DNA of 5,381 nucleotides, taken from positions 1 through 5,381 of the forward strand of contig JAOAEP010000035.1 of the NCBI GenBank assembly GCA_026416755.1. The letters run 5' to 3'. Positions 1 to 5,381 of this stretch are shown piece after piece. A model generated the notes under the pieces. That model was not told the DNA's origin. It did no database searches and was given only the letters and a program-made list of their open reading frames with translations. The stretch is from a bacterium (GTDB lineage Bacteria; Ratteibacteria; UBA8468; B48-G9; JAFGKM01). Each line of letters starts with the position of its first letter. Positions within the stretch are counted from its first letter, which is position 1. Both the position numbers and the translations under genes were made by a program.

Positions 1-1
1 T

Positions 2-1096
2 GGTCATGTAAGTGTGAAAGAAAGACAGCCAATTTTAATTGAATCAAAACTTGGTTGTTTTGCCATTGCTTTTGCTGGAAATATAACTAATTTTGAAAAT
101 TTAATGAAAGATTTGAAAAATGAAGGACATTCTTTTTCCAGTCACACTCAAATAGAAGTTATTGCAAAGATTATTGTTCAGGGAAATAATTTCGTAGATG
201 GAATAAAAAAACTCTCTCAAAAAATAAAAGGTTCTTATACAATTCTAATATTGACTAAAAATGGAATTTTTGCAACTAGAGACCCATTTGGTTTTAAGCC
301 TATGATAATTGGCCAAAATAAAAATACTTATGTTGTATCTTCAGAATCCAGGCCTTTTAGTTTTTTAGGTATTGAAATTATAAGAGATGTAAAACCAGGT
401 GAAATAATCTTTATAGATAAAGAAGGAATTCAAACAAAAGATATAATAGAAGGTAAAAGAACCGCTTTTTGTGCTTTTGAATGGGGGTACATTGCTTCTA
501 TGGATTCTATAATAGAAGGAGTTTCTGTTGCAAGAGTAAGAAATAATCTTGGTTCATTTCTTGCAAAGAAAGACAATGTTGAAGCAGATATTGTTTCCGC
601 AATCCCTTTTTCTGGAATAGGATATGCTTTAGGTTATCATAAAGAATCAAAAATCCCCTACGATGAAGTTTTTTTAATTGATAGATTTGCAAGTAGAAGT
701 TATTTACCATTAACTCAAGAAGAAAGAGAAAAAGAAGCAGAATTAAAACTTTCTGTAATTGAAGTAAATGTTAAAGGAAAAAAAATAATCTTATGTGATG
801 ATTCAATTGTTAGAGGAACTCAAATTAGAAATAAAGTTCTTGAACTTAAAGCATTTGGAGCAAAAGAAGTTCATGTGAGAGTTGGTTGTCCACCTTTAAT
901 CGCCCCTTGTCTTTATGATGTATCAACAAGAACATATAAAGAACTGGCGGCTAAAAAATATTCAATTGAGGAAATTACAAAAAGAATAGGTGCAGATACT
1001 CTTAAATATAACACGATTGAGGATTTTGTGAAAGGAATAGGTATTTCTGCTCAAAAATTATGTCTTTATTGTTGGACAGGGGAAAAAATAATATAA
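2..1096 (+). CDS. PurF-family protein (amidophosphoribosyltransferase homologue) with degenerate glutaminase domain; 5' partial
   Basis: The reading frame is open to the left edge and already in the family at its first visible residues (GHV, nt 2-10), so the GTG at 14 is internal and the real start lies outside the window. PurF normally makes phosphoribosylamine from PRPP and glutamine, the first step of purine synthesis in the cytoplasm. The N-terminal Ntn-glutaminase part is visible from GHV onward; the catalytic Cys1 would be upstream. The C-terminal phosphoribosyltransferase part has an intact PRPP loop, DDSIVRGT, at nt 797-820. Four cysteines matching the [4Fe-4S] ligands of Bacillus-type PurF sit at nt 470-472, 908-910, 1061-1063 and 1070-1072, and the protein ends soon after CLYCWTG. 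Oddities: the Arg-Tyr after GHV is missing, HNGN reads FAGN (nt 71-82), the Asp of SDxE is Gln (nt 149-151), and the usual Pro-Asp/Glu of the PRTase domain reads Pro-Phe (nt 605-610). Family assignment is firm. Whether it makes phosphoribosylamine, uses ammonia, or does something else is open, so no symbol is given. Confidence 0.9.
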   Translation, partial: GHVSVKERQPILIESKLGCFAIAFAGNITNFENLMKDLKNEGHSFSSHTQIEVIAKIIVQGNNFVDGIKKLSQKIKGSYTILILTKNGIFATRDPFGFKPMIIGQNKNTYVVSSESRPFSFLGIEIIRDVKPGEIIFIDKEGIQTKDIIEGKRTAFCAFEWGYIASMDSIIEGVSVARVRNNLGSFLAKKDNVEADIVSAIPFSGIGYALGYHKESKIPYDEVFLIDRFASRSYLPLTQEEREKEAELKLSVIEVNVKGKKIILCDDSIVRGTQIRNKVLELKAFGAKEVHVRVGCPPLIAPCLYDVSTRTYKELAAKKYSIEEITKRIGADTLKYNTIEDFVKGIGISAQKLCLYCWTGEKII

Positions 1097-1139
1097 AATA
1101 AATAAAGATTTATAAGGCATTTTAGATTAAAATTTAAAA

Positions 1140-2207
1140 ATGAATAAAGAAATAGAAATAAAATGGAATAGAATTAGAAACCTTATAGAGTTCGAAAAAA
1201 TAGATGCTCTTTTAATAAGTAAAATTAGTAATTTTGCATGGTTTACTGGTGGAAAAGTAAATTATGTGGGTATTCATACAGAGACAGGAGTTTGTAAATT
1301 ACTTATAACAAAAGAAAAAATTTATTACCTTGCTAATAATATTGAATACCCGAGAATATCAGAAGAAGAACTAAAAAATTTTAATTTTGAACCAATTATA
1401 AAAAACTGGTATGAAGAAAATTTTGATGAAGAAATAAAAAAAATTATCCCGGGAAAAGTTGTAGCAGATACAAATTTAAATATAGAGGACCTTCATTTTC
1501 CACTTTTACCTGAAGAGATAGAAAGATTTAAAAAACTTGGAAAAGAAACTGCTATAAGCATAAGAGAATTAGCAGAAGAAATAAAAGTCGGAAATAGAGA
1601 GATAGAAGTTGCTGGGAGATTGTGTGAAAAACTATGGGGGAAAAATATTATTCCCATTACAATTTTAATTGCTTCTGATGAAAGAATAAAGAAATTTAGA
1701 CATCCTATTCCCAAAGATAAAAAGATAAAAAAATATGTCATGTTAGTTGTATGTGCAAGAAGAGAAGGATTAATTGTTTCTTTAACTAGATTTGTTCATT
1801 TTGGCAAAATCAATAATGAATTAAGAAAAAAACATATTGCAGTTTGTAGAATTGATGCTCATTTTATAAATTCAACAAGAGTAGGGGAAACAATAGGAAA
1901 TGTTTTTTGTAAAGGTATAGAGATGTATGAAAAGACAGGATATAAAGAAGAATGGAAAAAACATCATCAAGGTGGATTAACAGGGTATTTAACACGATAT
2001 TTCCGTGCCACTGAAAAAAGTAGTAAAATTATAATTGAGAATATGGCATTTGCTTGGAATCCTTCAATTACAGGAACGAAATCAGAAGATACTATTATTA
2101 CGAATAAAGAAAAGCCTATTATAATTACAGAAGATAAAAATTGGCCTATGTTAAAAATAAATATTAATGATATGGAAATTTTGAGACCTGATATAATGAT
2201 AAAATGA
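1140..2207 (+). CDS. Peptidase M24 / creatinase-fold protein, probably not a classical metallopeptidase
   Basis: 355 residues in the two-domain layout of Xaa-Pro aminopeptidases and creatinase. An N-terminal creatinase-like domain (about 1-125, with the NFAWFTGG motif at 31-38) precedes a C-terminal pita-bread domain (about 128-330). Family landmarks are RHPIPKDKKIKKYVM (187-201), SLTRFVHFG (214-222), HHQGG (275-279) and WNPSITGTKSEDT (306-318). Aligned by eye to M24 metallopeptidases, the two metal-binding aspartates become Val203 and Ser214, and the first glutamate becomes Asn307; only His276 and Glu316 remain. It may therefore act without metal, as creatinase does, or on a non-peptide substrate. 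No signal peptide or membrane segment is seen, so it is cytoplasmic. ATG at 1140 is the first possible start after an in-frame stop at 1128-1130; no Shine-Dalgarno sequence is evident. It lies 43 bp after the PurF-like gene and its TGA overlaps the start of the NfeD gene. Fold is secure; substrate and activity are unknown. Confidence 0.85.
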   Translation: MNKEIEIKWNRIRNLIEFEKIDALLISKISNFAWFTGGKVNYVGIHTETGVCKLLITKEKIYYLANNIEYPRISEEELKNFNFEPIIKNWYEENFDEEIKKIIPGKVVADTNLNIEDLHFPLLPEEIERFKKLGKETAISIRELAEEIKVGNREIEVAGRLCEKLWGKNIIPITILIASDERIKKFRHPIPKDKKIKKYVMLVVCARREGLIVSLTRFVHFGKINNELRKKHIAVCRIDAHFINSTRVGETIGNVFCKGIEMYEKTGYKEEWKKHHQGGLTGYLTRYFRATEKSSKIIIENMAFAWNPSITGTKSEDTIITNKEKPIIITEDKNWPMLKININDMEILRPDIMIK

Positions 2208-3478
2208 AAAAAATACTTCTTATTTTTTTGATTTTTACATTAAGAAATATTTTAAGCGATAATGTCGGATATATACTGAATATTGAGGGAGCAATCGGCC
2301 CAATAACATATTATCAAGTTAAAAATGTTATTTCAACAGCAAAAGCCCAAAATGCTAATTTTATTTTAATTATTTTAGATACTCCAGGGGGACTTTTAAC
2401 TTCTACAAGAAAAACTGTTCAGGAAATTCTCTCTTCGGATGTCCCTGTGATAGGTTTTGTTTATCCAAGCGGTGCTCAATGTGCTTCTGCAGGAACATTT
2501 ATTGCTCTTTCCTGTCATATTTTAGCAATGGCACCAGCAACAAACATAGGTGCAGCCCATCCAGTCACATTAACAGGTGGAGAAACGCAGGAAAAAATAG
2601 AAGAGAAAATTGTTAACGATACTGTAAGTTTTATAAAAACAATTGCAAGACATAGGGGTAGGAATGAAAAATGGGCTGAAAAAGCAGTAAGAGAAAGTAT
2701 TTCATCTACAGAAGAGGAAGCACTTAAAGAAGGAGTTATAGATTTAAAAGCCAAAGATATAAACGAACTTTTAGAAAAAATAGAGGGAAGAATTTTAGAA
2801 ATCGAGGGGAAAAAAATCATATTGAATACTAAAAATGCAAAACTTAAAGAAACAAAGGTAGAATTAAAAGATAGAATATTAAAATTTGTTTCAGACCCAA
2901 ATATTGCATATATTCTCCTTATAATTGGAATATGGGGTATAATTCTTGAATTTTCTCATCCAGGATTTGGTATCCCTGGGATTGTTGGAACGATTGCATT
3001 AATTCTTGCCTTTTTTGGACTTCATACATTACCTATAAATTTAGCCGGTTTAATTTTGTTAATCTTAAGTTTTATATTTTTTGCCCTTGAAGCAATTACG
3101 CCAACTTTCGGAATATTCATTATTTCAGGTATAATAACTTTTATTCTGGGTTCTTTGATGTTATTCAGAAAAATGCCAGAAATAAAAATTCCTATTTTTA
3201 ATATCCTTATTGCAAGCATTCTAACAGGTTTTTTTCTCTGGATGGTCATATTATTTACTTGGAAAACAAAAAAAAGGAAAGTTACTACAGGAAAAGAGGG
3301 AATAATAGGAGAAAAAGGTAGAACGATAACAGATTTAAATCCAGAAGGATTAATTTTTATACATGGAGAGTATTGGAAAGCAAAAACAATTTCCGGATCA
3401 ATTCAAAAAGACAAAAAAGTAAGAGTCGTTGATATTGAAGGATTAATGCTAATTGTAGAGGAGATAAAAGATGAATAG
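2204..3478 (+). CDS. NfeD-family membrane-bound serine protease (ClpP/SppA-like domain + TM region + NfeD OB-fold domain)
   Basis: 424 residues with the full long-form NfeD architecture. Residues 1-18 form a hydrophobic signal peptide or anchor (MKKILLIFLIFTL). Residues about 21-195 are a ClpP/SppA-like protease domain with LDTPGG (58-63), the nucleophile Ser95 in CASAGT, and Lys135 in EKIVND as the likely partner of a Ser-Lys dyad. Membrane helices span roughly 235-350 in several hydrophobic blocks, including the conserved EFSHPGFGIPG (249-259). Residues about 358-424 are the soluble OB-fold, with GEYWKA (388-393), KKVRVVDIEGL (404-414) and a hydrophobic end. In the archaeal homologue 1510-N, the protease cleaves the C-terminal hydrophobic region of a partner stomatin; membrane quality control is the usual inferred role. 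No stomatin/SPFH gene follows here; instead the 3' end overlaps a LOG-family gene. The ATG is part of an ATGA overlap with the M24 gene, implying translational coupling. The catalytic residues look intact, so an active protease is expected. Confidence 0.93.
   Translation: MKKILLIFLIFTLRNILSDNVGYILNIEGAIGPITYYQVKNVISTAKAQNANFILIILDTPGGLLTSTRKTVQEILSSDVPVIGFVYPSGAQCASAGTFIALSCHILAMAPATNIGAAHPVTLTGGETQEKIEEKIVNDTVSFIKTIARHRGRNEKWAEKAVRESISSTEEEALKEGVIDLKAKDINELLEKIEGRILEIEGKKIILNTKNAKLKETKVELKDRILKFVSDPNIAYILLIIGIWGIILEFSHPGFGIPGIVGTIALILAFFGLHTLPINLAGLILLILSFIFFALEAITPTFGIFIISGIITFILGSLMLFRKMPEIKIPIFNILIASILTGFFLWMVILFTWKTKKRKVTTGKEGIIGEKGRTITDLNPEGLIFIHGEYWKAKTISGSIQKDKKVRVVDIEGLMLIVEEIKDE
3457..3463 (+). 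promoter_or_regulatory. Shine-Dalgarno site for the LOG-family gene
   Basis: AGAGGAG lies 7 bases before the ATG at 3471. It is the clearest ribosome-binding site in the window, lies inside the coding sequence of the NfeD gene, and fixes the start of the overlapping downstream gene. Confidence 0.8.
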
Positions 3479-4106
3479 CAATAAATATGAAGGTGAAGCA
3501 TGGAGAATTTTTAGAATAATGGCTGAATTTGTAGAAGGTTTTGAAACACTTGAAAAAATTGAAAAAGCAATTACAATATGGGGATCTGCTAGAGTAAAAC
3601 CCAAAGATATATGGTACAAAAAAGCGATGATAACCTCAAAATTACTTGCTCAAAAAGGATATACTATTATTACAGGTGGGGGGCCTGGAATTATGGAAGC
3701 AGCAAATAAAGGTGCGATTATGGGAGGGGGCAATTCTGTGGGACTTAATATAGAATTACCAATGGAACAAAAACCAAACCCATACATAAAAACACTTATT
3801 TCTTTCAGATATTTTTTTACTAGAAAGGTAATGTTTGTAAAGTATACAAAGGGATTTATAATTTTTCCTGGTGGTTTTGGAACCTTAGATGAGTTTACAG
3901 AAGCAATAACTCTTATTCAAACAAATAGAATACATAAATTCCCAGTAGTTTTAATGGATAAAAAATATTGGGAAGGATTATTAAAATGGATGTCTGAATC
4001 TTTACTTAGAAGGAACTATATAAAAAAAGAAGATTTAAAAATTTTCAAGATTATGGATAAACCAATAGAGGCAGTGAAATATATTGAAGATTTTTATAAA
4101 AAGTAA
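3471..4106 (+). CDS. LOG-family nucleotide 5'-monophosphate phosphoribohydrolase (TIGR00730-type Rossmann-fold protein)
   Basis: 211 residues, the normal size for a bacterial LOG-family protein. These cytoplasmic enzymes hydrolyse nucleoside 5'-monophosphates (AMP, and cytokinin ribotides in plants and some bacteria) to free base plus ribose 5-phosphate; they were long mislabelled lysine decarboxylases. Both signature motifs are present: GGGPGIMEAANKGA (69-82) and PGGFGTLDE (133-141), whose Glu141 is the expected catalytic residue. The conserved Arg-Lys (118-119) lies in FFTRKVMFVKY between them. An N-terminal helix (EAWRIFRIMAEFVEGFETL, 9-27) precedes the first strand and the GSAR motif (38-41), as in the family. 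The start is set by a strong AGAGGAG ribosome-binding site 7 bases upstream, inside the end of the NfeD gene, with an 8-bp overlap of coding frames. Its likely role is nucleotide salvage or turnover. The physiological substrate cannot be read from sequence; a cytokinin role is unlikely to be the general one in bacteria. Confidence 0.93.
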   Translation: MNSNKYEGEAWRIFRIMAEFVEGFETLEKIEKAITIWGSARVKPKDIWYKKAMITSKLLAQKGYTIITGGGPGIMEAANKGAIMGGGNSVGLNIELPMEQKPNPYIKTLISFRYFFTRKVMFVKYTKGFIIFPGGFGTLDEFTEAITLIQTNRIHKFPVVLMDKKYWEGLLKWMSESLLRRNYIKKEDLKIFKIMDKPIEAVKYIEDFYKK

Positions 4107-4129
4107 AAATTAAACTAATTTTTTTTAAA

Positions 4130-4135
4130 AAAGGG
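4130..4135 (+). promoter_or_regulatory. Shine-Dalgarno site for the aldo/keto reductase gene
   Basis: AAAGGG lies 5 bases before the ATG at 4141, in the 34-bp gap after the LOG-family gene. It is the only purine-rich G cluster in an otherwise A/T-only spacer and supports the chosen start. Confidence 0.6.
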
Positions 4136-4140
4136 ATAAA

Positions 4141-5265
4141 ATGCTTTATAGAGAATTTGGCAAAACAGGTGTTAAAGTATCTATACTTGGTTTCGGTGCA
4201 ATGAGATTACCAACAAAAGAGATAAATGGAATTAAAACTGTTGATGAAGAAAATTCAGTAAAAATTATTCAAAGGGGATTTGAACTTGGTATTAACTATA
4301 TTGACACTGCTTATGGATATTGTGAGCAAAAAAGTGAAATTATTGTGGGAAAAGCAATTAAAGGATGGCGAGAAAAAGTTTATATATCTACAAAATCACC
4401 CTTATGGTTGATTGAAAAAAAAGAGGATTTTAGAAGAATCCTAGAAGAACAATTGAAAAAACTTGATGTTGATTATATTGATTTCTACCATTTTCATTCT
4501 TTAAATTGGCAGAGTTTTCAAGATAAAGTTTTAAAATTTGATTTAATTAATGAAATGATAAAGGCAAAAAAGGAAGGGCTGATAAAACATATTTCATTTT
4601 CATTTCATGATAAACCGGAATATATGAAAAAAATTGTAGATACCTGTGAAATTTTTGAGACCATTTTATGTCAGTATAATTTACTTGACAGAAGTAATGA
4701 GGAAGCAATTGATTATGTTGCTTGTAAAGGAATTGGAGTAGCAGTAATGGGTCCAGTCGGAGGAGGGCGTCTTTCTGATTTTCCATATTTAATGAATATT
4801 TTTAAAAGAAAATATAAAAACCCTGTTGAAATTGCCTTTAAATTTGTCTTTTCAAATATAAATGTATCCGTTGCACTTTCTGGTATGAGCAGTTTGGAAA
4901 TGGTAGAAGAAAATGCAAAAATAGCAAGTTCTTCGGATTTTTTGACGAAAGAAGAAATTAATATTATAGAAGAAATAATAAGAGAAAGAAGAAAGATTGG
5001 AGAAATACCTTGTACTTCTTGTAGATATTGTTTACCATGTCCTCAAAATATTCCAATACATTACATTTTTCATTTATATAATCAATATATTTTACTTGGC
5101 TCAGAAAAACAAAAAAAGCAATATTTAAAAATTGGGACAGACGGAAAAGAAGAAAGAAGAAAAGGGGATGCCTGTATAGAATGTGGACAATGTGAGGTAA
5201 AGTGCCCTCAAAAAATTAAAATAAGGGAAGAAATAAAAAAAATACACAAGATTTTTTCTAAATAG
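4141..5265 (+). CDS. Aldo/keto reductase with C-terminal [4Fe-4S] ferredoxin domain (COG1453-like)
   Basis: 374 residues: an aldo/keto reductase TIM barrel (about 1-285) fused to a ferredoxin-like tail (about 286-374). The AKR catalytic tetrad is visible as Asp55 and Tyr60 (in IDTAYGY), Lys85 (STKSP) and His119 (YHFHS). The opening REFGKTGVKVSILGFGAMRLP and the late GPVGGGRL (204-211) and ALSGMSSLEMVEENAK (245-260) are typical of this iron-sulfur branch. The tail carries eight cysteines in two sets: Cys291/294/297/300 (CTSCRYCLPCP) and Cys345/348/351/355 (CIECGQCEVKCP), enough for two [4Fe-4S] clusters. Such fusions are common in anaerobes and probably pass electrons between a ferredoxin-type carrier and a carbonyl or other small substrate, but substrates are mostly unknown. 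The start is supported by an AAAGGG ribosome-binding site 5 bases upstream. It follows the LOG gene by 34 bp and probably ends the operon, facing a convergent gene 5 bp away. Family call is secure; substrate is not inferable. Confidence 0.93.
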   Translation: MLYREFGKTGVKVSILGFGAMRLPTKEINGIKTVDEENSVKIIQRGFELGINYIDTAYGYCEQKSEIIVGKAIKGWREKVYISTKSPLWLIEKKEDFRRILEEQLKKLDVDYIDFYHFHSLNWQSFQDKVLKFDLINEMIKAKKEGLIKHISFSFHDKPEYMKKIVDTCEIFETILCQYNLLDRSNEEAIDYVACKGIGVAVMGPVGGGRLSDFPYLMNIFKRKYKNPVEIAFKFVFSNINVSVALSGMSSLEMVEENAKIASSSDFLTKEEINIIEEIIRERRKIGEIPCTSCRYCLPCPQNIPIHYIFHLYNQYILLGSEKQKKQYLKIGTDGKEERRKGDACIECGQCEVKCPQKIKIREEIKKIHKIFSK

Positions 5266-5270
5266 ACAAA

Positions 5271-5381
5271 CTAACTTAAAAAATTTGTTATTTCTCTTAT
5301 AAAAGTAATTATTTTTACTACCCTATCTTTTTCAAATATAGGTATTTTTCTCGTTTCTGTTAAAATTTCCTTGCCACGGAA
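5271..5381 (-). CDS. C-terminal end of a PAS/PAC-domain protein (partial)
   Basis: On the minus strand a frame is open from the right edge of the window and ends at a TAG (complement of 5271-5273), giving 36 residues. The peptide starts FRGKEILTETRKIPIFEKD and ends ITFIREITNFLS. This matches the last three strands of a PAS domain with its PAC motif, where family members read roughly 'kdGkeiwvevrgiPifdedGkvvgiigiaRDIT'. The stop comes about five residues after the motif's end, so the PAS domain is the C-terminal domain and no histidine kinase or GGDEF module follows it. PAS domains sense small ligands, redox state or light and mediate dimerisation. Everything upstream lies outside the window, so the output domain is unknown. 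The short length makes this a pattern match rather than proof; the coherent hydrophobic/charged alternation and in-frame stop support a real gene. Confidence 0.65.
   Translation of the reverse strand, partial: FRGKEILTETRKIPIFEKDRVVKIITFIREITNFLS

Noticed and set aside
14..16. GTG at 14 as the start of the PurF-like gene
   Set aside because: The same frame is open upstream to position 2 and encodes GHV, a conserved PurF motif normally tens of residues into the protein. The gene is cut by the window edge.
1097..1139. TAAAAT at 1128-1133 as a -10 box for the M24 gene
   Set aside because: The gap is nearly all A and T, so such hexamers occur by chance; no matching -35 element stands out. A leaderless start remains possible because no Shine-Dalgarno site is seen, but it cannot be supported.
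4115..4135. T8A6 run after the LOG gene as a terminator
   Set aside because: The only inverted repeat is T-run against A-run with no GC stem, and it is followed directly by the ribosome-binding site of the next gene. It gives no real support for termination.
507..4786. Minus-strand open frames within 507-710, 1493-1741, 2515-2820, 3022-3249 and 4547-4786
   Set aside because: Each lies wholly antisense to a well-identified gene, has low-complexity Phe/Leu/Ser/Ile-rich or otherwise unfamiliar sequence as expected from complementing A/G-rich coding DNA, and matches no family I recognise.
5261..5292. Inverted repeat AATA(G)ACAAA ... TTTGTTATT across the convergent stops as a bidirectional terminator
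   Set aside because: The stem is nine pairs with a bulge and only one GC pair, with a 13-base loop. It is expected by chance in DNA this AT-rich.

Overview
The window is about 5.4 kb of very AT-rich bacterial DNA. It holds five genes on the + strand, packed head to tail, and the tail of one gene on the - strand. The coding strand is rich in A and G, lysine is encoded mostly by AAA, and intergenic gaps are short. I read it as a low-GC, probably anaerobic bacterium, possibly an uncultured lineage. Two proteins point to anaerobic or oxygen-sensitive chemistry: a PurF relative that keeps its four Fe-S cysteines, and an aldo/keto reductase with an eight-cysteine ferredoxin tail. No ribosomal or other marker gene is present, so I do not name a phylum.

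Layout: (1) positions 2-1096, a PurF-family protein (amidophosphoribosyltransferase homologue) cut by the left edge; (2) 1140-2207, a protein of the peptidase M24 / creatinase 'pita-bread' fold; (3) 2204-3478, an NfeD-family membrane-bound serine protease; (4) 3471-4106, a LOG-family (TIGR00730-type) nucleotide phosphoribohydrolase; (5) 4141-5265, an aldo/keto reductase with a C-terminal [4Fe-4S] ferredoxin domain; (6) 5271-5381 on the - strand, the last 36 residues of a protein ending in a PAS/PAC domain. Genes 2 and 3 overlap by 4 bp and genes 3 and 4 by 8 bp, so these three are almost certainly co-transcribed and translationally coupled. Gaps of 43 bp (1 to 2) and 34 bp (4 to 5) contain no convincing terminator, so all five + strand genes may form one operon. 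Gene 5 and the PAS gene converge with only 5 bp between their stop codons.

The most interesting signals are two apparently catalytically altered enzymes side by side. The PurF homologue keeps its phosphoribosyltransferase PRPP loop and Fe-S cysteines, but in the visible part its glutaminase domain has lost the Arg-Tyr, Asn and Asp residues that bind glutamine and form the oxyanion hole. The M24 protein has lost three of the five canonical metal ligands. The gene set does not make an obvious pathway. A purine/PRPP theme links PurF and LOG, and a proteolysis theme links M24 and NfeD, but these links are inference from gene order. I found no RNA gene, CRISPR array, insertion sequence or long repeat.
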